Assembly (NCBI RefSeq): GCF_033568475.1
Contig: NC_133123.1
Coordinates: forward strand, 153,651,753 to 153,715,752
DNA length: 64,000 nucleotides
From: Henckelia pumila
Taxonomy: Eukaryota > Streptophyta > Magnoliopsida > Lamiales > Gesneriaceae
Reading direction: 5' to 3'
This document shows positions 33,331-44,278 of the stretch, one piece after another; within the stretch, counting starts at the first letter, position 1, and every line of letters begins with the position of its first letter. The translations under genes and the position numbers were made by a program. Below the pieces are notes generated by a model. That model saw only the letters and a program-made list of their open reading frames with translations. It did not search any database and was not told where the DNA came from.

Positions 33331-35138
33331 TGATAGTCGTGTTTTGTTTGCATATTTTAATGTTATTTTGTTAGTAGTTTGCATACATTCATATGTCTTT
33401 GTTCATGTTTTATCTTAGTTTTGTTTTATGCATGCATTTAGCTACATAATATACTCCCGGGTTTAATGTATAGAAATTATCAAAATTCAAGAAGAAATTG
33501 GATTTTTGCAAAGTCTCATGCGCTCGATCGGATATACTCCTAGGATCGAGCGCGACATCTGAAGATTCAAGGCAGTGGGCAAAGAATTTTTCATGCGCTC
33601 GATCCAAGGAACTCACGCGATCGAGCGCGGCCGAGGAAAGTCAATACAGTAGGAACACAATTTTTCATGCGCTCGATCGGACGTACTCATGCGATCGAGC
33701 GCGCTAGACTGTTCGGGAAATATTTTGTAATTTTGGAAACTTTGTTATTTTGGACTCTAGCTTTTATTAGGCTTTTATTCCGATTTTTAGAGATTATTAT
33801 CAGACTTTTGGAGATCTCTAAGACGGCTAGTTTTTATTTTCCATCGCTCTATCAAGTTTTCTTCTCTTCTTTTGAATTTTTCTTGAGTTTTTGATGAATC
33901 GTTGTAACTAACTTTTATACTTGGTTGAGGAAGACGAAACCTTGATATTATTTATTCATGAGATTCGATTTTCACTGTTTAATTCTTATTGACTATCGAT
34001 TTTTTATCTGTTTTATTTCATGTTTGTGTGTGAGATTTTAGGATTTGCCATCTTAGGATTTTGCTATGCAAACTATAGCTAAATTAGAATTCAAATCCGT
34101 AATTTTTTGAATCAAGAAATTTGCGAAGCAACTACGTTTGATGTTTTCTGCTGTTGAATTTATTAAATCGTAGGATCAACTATTGACTAGGCTAAATACA
34201 TCCGCTGGTGCATGTGTTGTCTAGATTCATCAGTTTTACTCGTTTGAATTAGGGCTGTAAACGAGCCGAACCGGCTCGCAAAATTTTCGAGCCGGCTCGA
34301 AAAAATATTCGATTCGAATTCGAATTTTTCGAACTCTAGCCGAACTCGAGCCGAACTCGAACTATTATACGAGCCGAACTCGAGCCTAATATATTATGTT
34401 CGAATATTCGCGAGCCGGCTCGCGAACATTTATATAATATATATTATAAATAATATTATATGTATTATATTATATATAGATAATATTATATAAATATTAT
34501 ATAATATATTCGAACCGAACTCAAACTCGAACTCGAACTCGAATTCTCTATCGAATCAAACTTGAGCCGAAAATAAAAAAAGTTTCGAGCTTCGAGCCGA
34601 ACTTCGAATATCTCAATTCGAACTCGAGCTCGAACTCGAACACTAAAATTTTGCTATAGTTCGGCTCGGTTCGGCTCGTTTACATCCTTAGTTTGAATGC
34701 TACCGTGGATTTAAATCTGATCGTTGGTATTGGGTTAATTTATGGGGTAAGGGTTAATCTAGAACGCTGGTGTCTAATTAACTAAAATTAAGGTGAAACA
34801 TGAATTAGTTTTCCAATGATGAATATTTGATAGGATTAATTATTTTTAGGGAATCGATGATTGAATGAATAAATATCAAGGGTTTAGTGGACCGATACCA
34901 AGTTTCGTCTCTTATTGATTTCTCCAGTTTAATTTTCGATCTTGCATGCTAGTGATAATATTAAATATTAATTGCTTAAATTTTCAGTAGTTAATCCCAA
35001 TCTCAAAACCCCATTTAGTTTATTTAGAACACCTTAAATTTAATTTTCCTCGTGGAAACGATCCCTACTCAGACTACTGCATTATTTGTTTATCTGATTG
35101 AGTCGCATAATTTGGGCGTGACACAATTAAGCGCTACC
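33331..35138 (+). repeat. Athila-like 3' LTR with a nested MITE
   Basis: Aligns with 28,135-29,492 except for the 449-bp insertion at 34,250-34,698. Confidence 0.93.
34250..34690. mobile_element. hAT-type MITE in the Athila-like 3' LTR
   Basis: Inverted ends TAGGGCTGTAAACGAGCCGA and TAAGGATGTAAACGAGCCGA (reverse complement of the right end). A perfect 8-bp duplication GTTTGAAT flanks it (34,242-34,249 and 34,691-34,698), as for hAT elements. The body is rich in TCGAA and CTCGAG repeats. The 5' LTR near 29,046 is the empty site with a single GTTTGAAT. Confidence 0.93.
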
Positions 35139-35410
35139 AAACAGGAATTAACTACATTAATCCTGGGGAGAGGAATATTTCATATCACTATATCACAACT
35201 TCTTTATTCTTATTATATCATTTTTTTTTTACTTTTTGTAGTGTGGTATGGAAGTTTTATTTACGTTTTCAAATTAAATGTAATCGCAGCATATATTTAT
35301 TTACACACCAAAAAAAAAAAATTTATTTGCAAGAAAAAATCGGAAAAAAACGGAGAATAGGGAATTTATAAGAACTGCATATTTAAGAAGATCTTCGTGG
35401 CAGACTAAGA

Positions 35411-36184
35411 GAGTGTTTGGTAGAGCTTCTACAAAGTATTTCTTAGCTTCTAGCTAGCTGCATAGAAGTGTTTTTGAGTGTTTGTGAATGTTAAATTTTG
35501 TTTTAGCATCTACAATTTTTACCCAAAAGCAAGAAGCTAAAATTTGAATTATTTTTTTGCTTCTGTCTTTTTGGTTAAGGTATAAAATTACAAGTTGACA
35601 TATATAGCTCTTAATAAACTTATCATATTACATATGCTTTTATTATTATTTTTTAAATATTTTTTAATTTTACATTATTATTACAAGTATTTTTTAAAAA
35701 AAATAATTTTAAATTTTACATTATTATTACAAGCATTTTTAAAAAAATATTTTTTAAAATTTTACATTATTATTACAAGAATTTATTTAAATATACATAT
35801 ATATATTGCATTTTCATAAATTTTTGTACATATCTTGTACATTTATACAAGTTTTTTTATCTTTATTTTTATTAATATTATATATTTTTCAAGTATTAAT
35901 CTTATAAAAAATAAAATATTTTTGATACAAAATTCATAATGTAATAATAATATATAAACTCATTTTTTATAGTGTGAGTATCAAAAATTAAATAATCAAA
36001 TAAGGGTATAGTTGTCATTTAGTTAAAATAAGCTTGGAAGTAATTATTCTCCAAACACTAAACTTTAGCTTGTATTAACTTTCAACTTCTATTTTTAAAC
36101 ACTCCATACGTTAGCTTCTCACCAACTTCAAAATAATCTCTACTAAAATCACTTTTAAATAAGTAAAAGCTCTCCAAAACACTC
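35411..36184. mobile_element. 774-bp MITE, same family as 36,360-37,085
   Basis: Ends GAGTGTTTGGTAGAGCTTC and, reversed, GAGTGTTTTGGAGAGCTTT. Most of the sequence aligns with the second copy downstream, including TTACATTATTATTACAAG tracts. It is non-coding and its target duplication is unclear. Confidence 0.8.
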
Positions 36185-36359
36185 TCTAAAAGAGACGAAA
36201 GAAAAATCAAAAAGCTCTGAAAGCTTTCTTGGCGAGTTTATTTTCTCATGAGTCCAGTGCACAGTCGGCGCCTATGCCTGAGGGAAGCTCAAAAGGAGAA
36301 ATTTTGTTGTGTTACTATGATGCATGACCTCAACAATCATAGCAGAGTCTATTATAAAA

Positions 36360-37085
36360 GAGTGTTTGGTAGAGTTTCTACAAAGTGCTTCTTAGCTTCT
36401 AGCTACTAGCTACATAAAAGTGTTTTTGAGTGTTTGTGAATGTTAACTTCTGCTTTAGCTTCTACAACTTTTACCCAAAACATGAAGCAAAATTTTGATG
36501 ATTTTTTTGGCTTCTGCTTTTTTGTTTAAGGTATAAAATTACAAGTTGACATTTATACTTAATAAAATTATCATATTACATATTCTTTTATTTTAAATTT
36601 TTTTTAATTTTACATTATTATTACAAGCATTTTTTTAGAAAAATATATTTTTTAATTTTACATTATTATTACAATAATTTATTTAAATATATGTATATAT
36701 TGCATTTTCATAAATTTTTTGTACATATCTTGTATATTTATACAAATTTTGTCATTTTTTATATTTTTATTTTTATTAATCTTGTATATTTTTTCAATTA
36801 TTATAAAAATAAAATATTTTTGATATAAAATTAATAATGTAATAATAATATATAAAGTCATTTTTTATAGTGTAAGTATCAAAAATTAAATAATTAAATA
36901 AGGGTATGATTGTCATTTAGTTAAAAAATTAAGCTTGAAAGCAATTATTCTTCAAACACTAAACTTTAGCTTGTATTAGCTTTCAACTTCTATTTCCAAA
37001 CACTTCATGATTTAGCTTCTCACCAACTTCAAAATAATCTTTACAAGAATCATTTTTAAATAAGTAAAAGCTCTTCAAAACACTC
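36360..37085. mobile_element. 726-bp MITE inside the CNL pseudogene
   Basis: Starts GAGTGTTTGGTAGAGTTTC and ends in AAAGCTCTTCAAAACACTC. The adjoining CNL sequence resumes directly at GCGTCGGCTTATT, the counterpart of a continuous stretch near 40,034 in copy 2. Confidence 0.85.
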
Positions 37086-37230
37086 GCGTCGGCTTATTCT
37101 TCTGCCAATCTCCAGCGAAGAGGAATGGCAAAAAAGGTCTTTGACATTCGTTCATTGGAATGTAGTGAATTAAAATCCACATCTTCAAAACGCGCTGCCT
37201 AAACTGCTAAGATCACTCAACATGGGTTAT

Positions 37231-37572
37231 TGAAGTGTTTGCAATCACTAAAAAAAGTGATTGTTAGCTTTTGGCTTAAAAAAATCATTTTTGTGTGTTT
37301 CTTAAACTTAGATTATGTGTTAGCTTATGTTTAACTTAATTGAAATTCAAAAGCTAGTCATGTGGTGATTATGATTCTCGAAAAGTGATTTTAATAAGAA
37401 GGTCATTGCTAAAATCACTCTAATCACTTATTTATCAAATACTACCCAACTTTGATTTTTAGATTTTCACATTTGTTTCCAAACACTACCAACTTTTGAT
37501 TTTTCTTAACTTTTTTTATAATCTATAAATTAATCACTTCTACAAAAATCACAATCTATTGTAAACACTCTC
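37231..37572 (+). mobile_element. 342-bp MITE inside the CNL pseudogene
   Basis: Reverse-complement relative of 3692-4029. Ends AGTGTTTGCAATCACT and, reversed, AGAGTGTTTACAATAGATT. CNL-like sequence continues on its right. Confidence 0.8.
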
Positions 37573-37739
37573 TATATCTTTTCTTACAAAGAAACTGTGC
37601 AAATAGTTAGCTCTAGATCATACATTGATTTCAACAATGTATTTTTTTTAAAAAAAAATCTGTTGAAACCTTTAAAATCTCTATCACCACTATATATGGA
37701 ATCTGCATAGTGTTACCATAGCCGGTTTTTCTAGTGCGT

Positions 37740-38097
37740 TGTCAATTAATTTTTAAATTTAATAAATTTAAAATTATTTAATTTCTAGCGAGTCCAACGG
37801 GTCTAACCCGAATTGGACCCGTGGAATTCGCAGAATGAGTCCCAAGTTTAGCCAAACTCGTCTCATACCCATACCCGCACCGTTGCCTTAAAAACACCAT
37901 TGGTTTTGTTGAGAAAACAATAATTTTTTTTTTGAAACAACACTAACATAATACAAGCATCCAATGTCACGTTTTACATAAGCTGTAAGGAATTGGATAT
38001 TAAATTTTACAAAATAAAATAAATCTCAATAATTAATAAAATAAATATAAATTTTCTCATGTTGTAATAGTTTTAAAATATGTTCCAAAAAATTCTC

Positions 38098-38128
<31 letters not shown>

Positions 38129-38399
38129 TTATATATGTTCCAGAAAGATTGTTAGAATGTGAAAGACCACAAGTCTTTTTATATTACATTCAGACAAGCT
38201 GGCGGCCACGGCCCACGTTCAATGTGATTGAAATATGTTTTAAGAAATATGTTTTAAGAATTCGTGTCATTCGATTCAAAAACCCTAAAAATTGTGACAA
38301 AGAAATATAAAATTCAAACGAGTTACTGCAATTAGCCTTAAAGTCAATGCTAATACAAAGAAATCACAGATTGATTGATTTTGGAACCTCAAATCAACA
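37740..38399 (+). promoter_or_regulatory. Region upstream of CNL copy 2, with a truncated hAT-type relic
   Basis: 37,740-37,897 is an inverted, truncated relative of the MITE at 49,656-50,250 (shared GGGTCTAACCCG-like blocks and AAATTTAATAAATTTAAA). An AT dinucleotide run lies near 38,105-38,135. The segment AAGTCAATGCTAATACAAAG (38,341) aligns with 62-81 upstream of copy 1, and only ~59 bp separate it from the ATG, against nearly 370 bp in copy 1. No TATA box can be assigned with confidence. Confidence 0.55.
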
Positions 38400-41060
38400 A
38401 TGGCAGCTTATGCATCTCTTCTGTCCCTCGGACATATTCTTGACCAGTTACTGCAACACCCACCGCGCCAAATGGCTGTTCTTGACAAAGCCCAGATCCG
38501 TTCTCTGCTTCAAAATATCACTTTCTTGCAAGAATTTCTGGAAGAGTTTTCGCTGACGAGGGGGGATGAGATTCAGGCACTGGAGGCAAAAATTGTAATC
38601 TCAGCATATGCAGCAGAAGATATCATCGAAGGTCGTCTGGTGGATCAAATTCTTGAAGATTCGGAAGCTGGAAGTACTCTGTTCCGTCAAAATTTGCAAA
38701 TTCTTCGAAATTCTAATGTCGAAAGTACAAGAGGAGGGATGTTTAGTCATTTCAACCTTTTTTTAAAGAAAATGACACTCTCCAATATATTGTGGAGCTC
38801 CACTCTGTTCAGTCGACATTTGCAAAAGGTTCTAGAAGAATTCCGTTCTCTGAATAAAGATGCGATGAAGATTAAGAGACTCGAAGGGATCAAAATCGTG
38901 CAGCAGCCAAGAAAAGATGCCACTTTTGGTTCTTTCGTACGAGTTGCTTCCAAAAGCAAGAATACTATGGTGGGATTTGATAAAAATTTGATTCAAATAA
39001 TGGACACACTCACTGGGGACGAATCAAGTCTCCAGATTCTCCCCATCGTCGGGATGGGTGGCATCGGCAAGACTACCCTCGCTAAAAAGGTTCTCCATGA
39101 TCCATCGATTGTGAACCACTTCGATCTTCGTGCTTGGGTTACAATATCTCAACGATATAGTGTGCACAAAATACTTTTAGGCCTATTAAAAGAGATGGGA
39201 GTTGAAGAAATCACTCAAGAGAATGATGATGAATTAGGATCATCTCTACATAGAAGTTTGTTTGATAGAAGATATTTCATTGTGATGGATGACATGTGGA
39301 GTGTCAAGGTTTGGGATGGCATAAAGAGGTTTTTACCGGATAATAACAATGGTAGTCGAGTCATGGTCACCACGAGACTATCAAATGTTGCTGACTATTT
39401 TGTATCGTGTACCTCGCATCAACTACATTTTCTGGACAAGGATCAAAGTTGGGTTTTGTTTTGTGACAAGGTGTTTGGTAAAGAAAGTTGCCCTCCTGAG
39501 TTAGAGGATTTAGGACAGAGAATCGTGCGAAATTGTAGAGGACTTCCTCTAGCCATTGTTGCCATCGGTGGACTTCTTGCAAAGTCTAGCCTAAATGTTC
39601 ATTATTGGGAGTATGTTGCTCAAAACACATATGAGTCATTAAATATGGGAGGTAATGGGCTCTGTTCTGAGGTATTTTCTTTAAGTTATAAGCACTTGCC
39701 TATTCATCTAAAACCATGTTTCCTTTACGTGGCCATATTTCCGGAAGACCATAAGATTAGAATTTCAAGGGTCGTTAAACTATGGATAGCGGAGGGGATT
39801 CTGAAACCAATAAGATCTAGAAGTTTTGAGGAAATTGCAAAGGATAATTTAAAAGATCTAATTGATAGAAATCTTGTTCAGGTTCATGATTATGGGTCTA
39901 GAAACAAAATCAAAACTTGCACCATCCATGATCTCTTCAAAGACCTATGCCTCAGGGAAGCTCAAAAGGAGAAATTTGTTCGTGTCACTATGATGCATAG
40001 CCTCAACAGTCATAGCACAATCATTGATAATAATCGTCGGCTTATTAGTAAGCGAAGCTCCGACGAAGAGGAGTTAAAATCCACGTTGGCAAAGCTGCAT
40101 GGACTGCGAACAATACAAAAAAGGGATTATACCTTCTCTAATGAAGAAATTGTGCGATTAGTTAACTCTAGATTCATAGATTACGACGCTGGAATTTTTT
40201 CAAGTCTGTTGAATACCTTAGAATCTCTCTCCCTACTATGGAATTTGCAGACTGTCACCATTTCTGGTTTGATGCCAATAAATCTACCTGCTGAAATATG
40301 GGAAATGCTACAACTCAGGCATTTAAAAAGGGAAGTAGGAGTCTTTCATTTGCCTGATCCACCGAGCACCAACATAGAAAATGGCAGGGGTGATATTATT
40401 GTTCTGAAAAACCTGCAAACACTCTACAAGATAAGGAATTTCAGGTGTACGGATGAGGTCGTTCAAAGAATCCCAAACTTAAAAAAACTGGGAATTACTT
40501 ACCAGCGATTCTCCAGGGGCATTGGATGGGATTACCATGAAGTTTTCAATCTTTCCAATTTACATAATCTCGAATCACTTATCTTTGACAGTTATGAGAA
40601 TGTGCTGCGAAATCTCCGCTTTCCACAATCACTCAAGAAGTTGACTTTGGAAAGGTGCGGAGTGCCTTGGGAAGATTTGACGGTGGTTGGCACGCTGCCT
40701 CATCTCGAAGTTCTTGATTTGGCACATTATGCAGCAAAAGGGCTTGCGTGGAACCCTGTGGAAGGACAATTCCTTGAATTGAAGTCCTTACGAATTGAAC
40801 TTACGGATCTTGTGGAGTGGATAGCAGAAAGCTCTCATTTCCCTAGCCTTGAGAAATTGGAACTTCGGTGTCTTAGATGCTTACAGGAAATCCCAGAAGG
40901 TATTGGAGAAATACCAACACTTCGAACGATTTCATTAGCACTCTGTAGTGATTCAGCCTATTCTTCTGCAAAGAAGATACAAGAGGAACAACAAAACCTC
41001 GGAAATTATGACCTTCTGGTCCAGGTTCCTGTGAGCTGGGGTACTAGACAATTCATGTAA
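38400..41060 (+). CDS. CC-NB-LRR (CNL) disease-resistance-type protein, copy 2
   Basis: An intronless 886-residue paralogue of the gene at 450, probably a cytoplasmic immune receptor. All nucleotide-binding motifs are intact: P-loop GMGGIGKTT (218-226), kinase-2 FIVMDDMW, GSRVMVTTR, GLPLA and RNBS-D CFLYVAIFPED. The MHD position again reads IHD (509-511). The coiled-coil region has AEDIIE as the EDVID-like motif. Compared with copy 1 it has one Ala fewer at the start, a different segment at ~108-125 and four extra residues (near VQQPRK), which balance in length. The LRR region (about 590-870) differs by scattered substitutions. The central NB-ARC coding DNA is nearly identical to copy 1, which fits recent duplication or gene conversion. 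The frame is unbroken. Confidence 0.95.
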   Translation: MAAYASLLSLGHILDQLLQHPPRQMAVLDKAQIRSLLQNITFLQEFLEEFSLTRGDEIQALEAKIVISAYAAEDIIEGRLVDQILEDSEAGSTLFRQNLQILRNSNVESTRGGMFSHFNLFLKKMTLSNILWSSTLFSRHLQKVLEEFRSLNKDAMKIKRLEGIKIVQQPRKDATFGSFVRVASKSKNTMVGFDKNLIQIMDTLTGDESSLQILPIVGMGGIGKTTLAKKVLHDPSIVNHFDLRAWVTISQRYSVHKILLGLLKEMGVEEITQENDDELGSSLHRSLFDRRYFIVMDDMWSVKVWDGIKRFLPDNNNGSRVMVTTRLSNVADYFVSCTSHQLHFLDKDQSWVLFCDKVFGKESCPPELEDLGQRIVRNCRGLPLAIVAIGGLLAKSSLNVHYWEYVAQNTYESLNMGGNGLCSEVFSLSYKHLPIHLKPCFLYVAIFPEDHKIRISRVVKLWIAEGILKPIRSRSFEEIAKDNLKDLIDRNLVQVHDYGSRNKIKTCTIHDLFKDLCLREAQKEKFVRVTMMHSLNSHSTIIDNNRRLISKRSSDEEELKSTLAKLHGLRTIQKRDYTFSNEEIVRLVNSRFIDYDAGIFSSLLNTLESLSLLWNLQTVTISGLMPINLPAEIWEMLQLRHLKREVGVFHLPDPPSTNIENGRGDIIVLKNLQTLYKIRNFRCTDEVVQRIPNLKKLGITYQRFSRGIGWDYHEVFNLSNLHNLESLIFDSYENVLRNLRFPQSLKKLTLERCGVPWEDLTVVGTLPHLEVLDLAHYAAKGLAWNPVEGQFLELKSLRIELTDLVEWIAESSHFPSLEKLELRCLRCLQEIPEGIGEIPTLRTISLALCSDSAYSSAKKIQEEQQNLGNYDLLVQVPVSWGTRQFM

Positions 41061-41557
41061 TTTGTAAACTACATTATTAATCTGTTTTCTGTATTGCTTC
41101 ACCTTCAATGCCGTCATTTGATGTCTTTTCATTGTTATGTATTTGTCCAGCATCATGTTTGTGTTACCTGCAGCCTTTGTTCGCTCTTCGATTGCATCTC
41201 ATCAGATTTTATGTGCTCTTTTCCTTGCTGGTCTCATGTTTGATGCAACTCATTTGTTTATTGCTAATATCTATACGTTTAATTCGTTTGTTGATCTTGC
41301 AAAGATTCCCACATTTTTTAGCCCTTCCACTGTTGAAGGCTATCGTACGCCGATATATGATGTTGTCCAGATTGTTGCAGAATAGAAGGTAGTAGATGAA
41401 CAATCTCAAACACTTTTAGTTCATTTGGTTTTTTCAATGATAAAGTCAGCAAAGTTCGTTCCGCGACTGTGATAAATGTCTTGTTGAGCATATGAATGTG
41501 TACATTCTCTTGGCTGCTCCATTCTTGAGTAAAGCCAGTCTTGGTACTTTAATGTTA
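41061..41557 (+). other. 3' flank / probable 3' UTR of CNL copy 2
   Basis: Aligns with 3111-3654 but lacks the ~40-bp piece containing GATCCTATTTCTGCTG present in copy 1. No coding sequence. It ends in the TTA target of the Harbinger element. Confidence 0.7.
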
Positions 41558-43555
41558 GAGCATGTACAAAGATGTGAGAAAATTGGTGTGGTCAAGTTAG
41601 TAACTTGATCGCATGATGATGTCAGCGTTGATAACTTCATTGTACGTTTCTACAGTGGTGTGGTGATGTTGTAGTGGTGATGTTGAAATAGGTACATCAA
41701 TTAAAATTTACACAAGTAAATAAAAGTGGACAAGTTTCACTATGCATCCCTATGTAAATTTCAAATATGTTCGATTAGGTCTTTTTGAAGATTGTGGTGC
41801 ATTTCTCGGTTTCGAATACTGACATGTCGTTCTAAAAAGGCGTTGAACTCTACAGTAGGATCTCTTGAAGGGACAACGTTTGGTGACACATGTTCATCAT
41901 CTATAGTTGGAAAATCGTGATCTTCGAGTATATCCTCCCTTTCGTCCTTCACAATCATGTTATGTAGAATGATACATATTTTCATTATATAATCTAGATC
42001 AAATGGATCTCACAAGCGAGATGAACCTCTCACTATATGCCAGCGTGCTTGGAGTACACCAAAGGCTCGTTCTACATCTTTTCTCACCCCCTCTTGATAT
42101 TGTGCAAAAATCCTTTGTTTTTGCGAGAGGGGTCGGGGGATAGTTTTGACAAAGGCAGCCCAAGATGGATAAATGTCGTCGGCAAGATAGTCTCCCATGT
42201 TGTATTCATTCTCGTTCACCTCAAATTGCACTGGAGGGGCTTCTTCCTTTGCAAGATTTAAGAACAAGTTGGACCTCTCTGGTACGTTGATGTCGTTTTT
42301 GCATCCTGATACGCCGAAATATGCATGCCAAATCCATAAATTTTTTGATGCAACCGCTTGTAGTATGATTGAAGGTTCTTTTTGATGTCCACTTTGATAT
42401 TGCCCTGCCCAAGCTGCCGGATAATTTTTACAAGCCCAATGCATGCAATCAATGCTTCCAAGCATCCCGGAAAATCCTCTTCTAGAATTTTCAGCATTTA
42501 GCCGAGCAACGTCCTCAGATGTTGGTTGCCTCAAATATTGTTCAGAAAATATCTCATTCATCCCCTTGCAAAATGTTTTCAAACACTCCAACGATGTCGA
42601 TGCACCAATCCTCAAATATTCATTAACAGCATCGCCTGCAACATCATATGCAAGCATCCGAACAACAGCCGTAACCTTTTGTAGTGATGACAACCCGAGT
42701 TTATCGGTTTCGTCCCTCCCTAGACAAAGTAAGACACATTGGTCTGTAAAGCTTCCACAATTCTAAAAATCAAAGGTATTCTCATACGGAATCGCCTTCG
42801 AAAATCATGCTCGTTGTAGACGGGGCTGTCGGCGAAATAATCTTTAAATAATTTTCGAGCCCCGGCAACACATTCTCGATTTTTTGATTTCCGTTTGTAG
42901 CCACGTACGCGACTTGACTCCCTGATTGAAGCGTACAAACGTTCATTATTAGTTTCTGGGTTATTGAATGTGGTGGGGAGATAAAGTCGTCCATCATCGG
43001 ATCATGTGACATAATTTTATCGTCCGATGATGAAGAACTCATGTGTGCCATGAAAAATATTGAAAATTAAGTGTGTGAATATGCAAAAAAAAAAGTGGAA
43101 ATGTGTAAAATGAAATGGAAATGAGTATATTTATAGGAAATTTCATGAATTTTGAAAATTATGGCTGTTTGTACTTTTTAGAATATTTTTAAAAAAATTC
43201 GGAATTTTTTTAAATTTTTTTTTGAATTATTAATAATTTTTTTGAAAAAAATCAGTCTGAAATTGATATGGCCGTTGATCTTCAACGGAAAAATCATCTC
43301 GGCCCTTCTTTTTTTTGTTCATTTTTTTTTTAAATAAAAGGGCCAGATTTTTCTGGCCCTTTATTTATCAACGACCAGATCTTTCTGGCCATTGATTTAA
43401 AAAAAAATTTATTAATTGATGGGCTTGACTGCGCGGAGAGGCTCCGCGCGGGGCCCAACACTTGATCGCACGCGGATGTTCCTTGCCCCTTGGAGGGGTG
43501 AGTGATGGGGGCGATCAAGTTGGGGTGGAACTTGATCGCCCCCTTGGGGATGCTC
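41558..43555 (-). mobile_element. PIF/Harbinger DNA transposon
   Basis: Flanked by TTA at 41,555-41,557 and 43,556-43,558, the target duplication of this superfamily. The ends GAGCATGTACAAAG and GAGCATCCCCAAGG (reverse complement of the right end) are terminal inverted repeats. ACTTGATCGC motifs occur near both ends. The paralogous empty site, with a single TTA, is at 3652-3654, so the boundaries are certain and the insertion postdates the gene duplication. The single recognisable gene is a broken transposase; no Myb-like second ORF is visible. Confidence 0.95.
41761..43051 (-). pseudogene. Harbinger DDE transposase (HARBI1/ALP1-like), broken
   Basis: The start is taken at the ATG at 43,049-43,051 (MAHMSSSSSD). 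After a frameshift the RRRFRMRIPLIFRIVEAL region follows in 42,720-42,930, and after a second shift the main domain in 42,010-42,705. The latter has GMLGSIDCMHWACKN (first catalytic Asp), YNMGDYLADDIYPSWAAFVK (second Asp) and VRKDVERAFGVLQARW (Glu). A TGA at 42,010-42,012 occupies a position that is usually Trp, and the same frame resumes through CIILHNMIVKDER to 41,761. Two frameshifts and one nonsense codon make it inactive, although the catalytic triad is still readable. Confidence 0.9.
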
Positions 43556-43727
43556 TTATGGAGTAATCTAATAAGGAGCTGAAAACGGAGGAAGGCTAAT
43601 ATATCTTATTCAATCGGCTTTTGACTATTTATAATAAAATAGTATTACAAATTGCCATAACAGAATAACAGATTAATGCTAAGAATTAAGTAACCAATAA
43701 CAGAACAAACAATTTAATAAGATTTTT

Positions 43728-43947
43728 GGCTCCCAGAGGGTGTTCAAGTCGGTGGAATAGGTGAACTCTACGCCAGAGGTCAGAAGTTTGATTCTCCCTA
43801 CCAACACCTTTTTGGACTAGTCTGTCACACCGGGTTTGTCTAATGTGGTTTACTTGACTAACGTAGTTTGCAGACTATTGCGTTAATCCGGCGATTTATC
43901 CAGTACGCATCAAAAATAGCGGTTGCGGATTCCCACGTTATAAAAAA
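43728..43947 (+). mobile_element. tRNA-type SINE
   Basis: A ~220-bp insertion starting GGCTCCCAGAGGG, with a B-box-like GTTTGATTC near 43,786 and an A-rich 3' end. It is flanked by ~17-bp direct repeats (43,711-43,727 and 43,948-43,964, AATTTAATAA then GATTTTT or TATCTTT). The flank of copy 1 (near 4147-4163) has the sequence once without the insertion. Long target duplications and a poly-A tail indicate LINE-dependent retroposition. The A box is weak, so the tRNA of origin is unclear. Confidence 0.85.
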
Positions 43948-44278
43948 AATTTAATAATATCTTTATTGACGAAATGTCCCAATATTGTCACCCATTAATT
44001 TAGGTGATACCAATAGCATACATAATCACGAAATAGAAGACACGAAACGACTCCCAAATAGTAAATAATTCAAAAGCAAAATGCAGTGAAAGAGTCTTAG
44101 CATCTCTGAGGTGTGGAACATAAATTATTGGGGAAAAAAATCAATGGAAAGTGCACAAGTCTACGAGATACTAAATCATAAGATTTTTTTATATAAATAT
44201 TATTAGAAAATATGTGGTCCGCACATAAAATCAATTATTTTATTACCAAGAAGTTATATGATTGAACTAAAAATGATT

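Larger units (their letters stand above)
28135..35138 (+). mobile_element. Athila-like Gypsy element reduced to gag and protease
   Basis: LTRs lie at 28,135-29,492 (1,358 bp) and 33,331-35,138 (1,359 bp after removing a 441-bp MITE and its 8-bp duplication); ends are TGATAGTCG and GCGCTACCA. The primer-binding site just inside the left LTR (TGGCGCCGTTGCCGGGGA) is the type typical of Athila elements (tRNA-Asp-like). A polypurine tract AGTGTGGGGGTAT precedes the right LTR. The flanks AACAA and AACAG are a target duplication with one mismatch. The internal 3.8 kb has broken gag and protease but no RT, RNase H or integrase, so the element is a deletion derivative. Confidence 0.92.
36271..37735 (+). 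pseudogene. CNL pseudogene fragment split by two MITEs
   Basis: Three pieces align in order with CNL copy 2 at about 39,944-40,268 (codons ~515-620, end of NB-ARC to first LRRs). They are 36,271-36,359 (CCTATGCCTGAGGGAAGCTC, ATGATGCATGACCTCAACA), 37,086-37,230 (GTCGGCTTATT, GCGAAGAGGAA) and 37,573-37,735 (GTTAGCTCTAGATCATA, TATGGAATCTGCATAGTG). It is more diverged than the two intact copies are from each other, with stops and indels. The third piece ends at a truncated MITE. Confidence 0.85.

Noticed and set aside
41108-41392. Small hydrophobic frames after CNL copy 2 (and 3144-3428 after copy 1) as extra genes
   Set aside because: Frames are not conserved between the two copies although the DNA aligns, which fits 3' untranslated sequence.
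43773-43800. A functional tRNA gene at the B-box-like motif
   Set aside because: No cloverleaf can be formed, the A box is poor, and the segment is a SINE with target duplications and an A tail.
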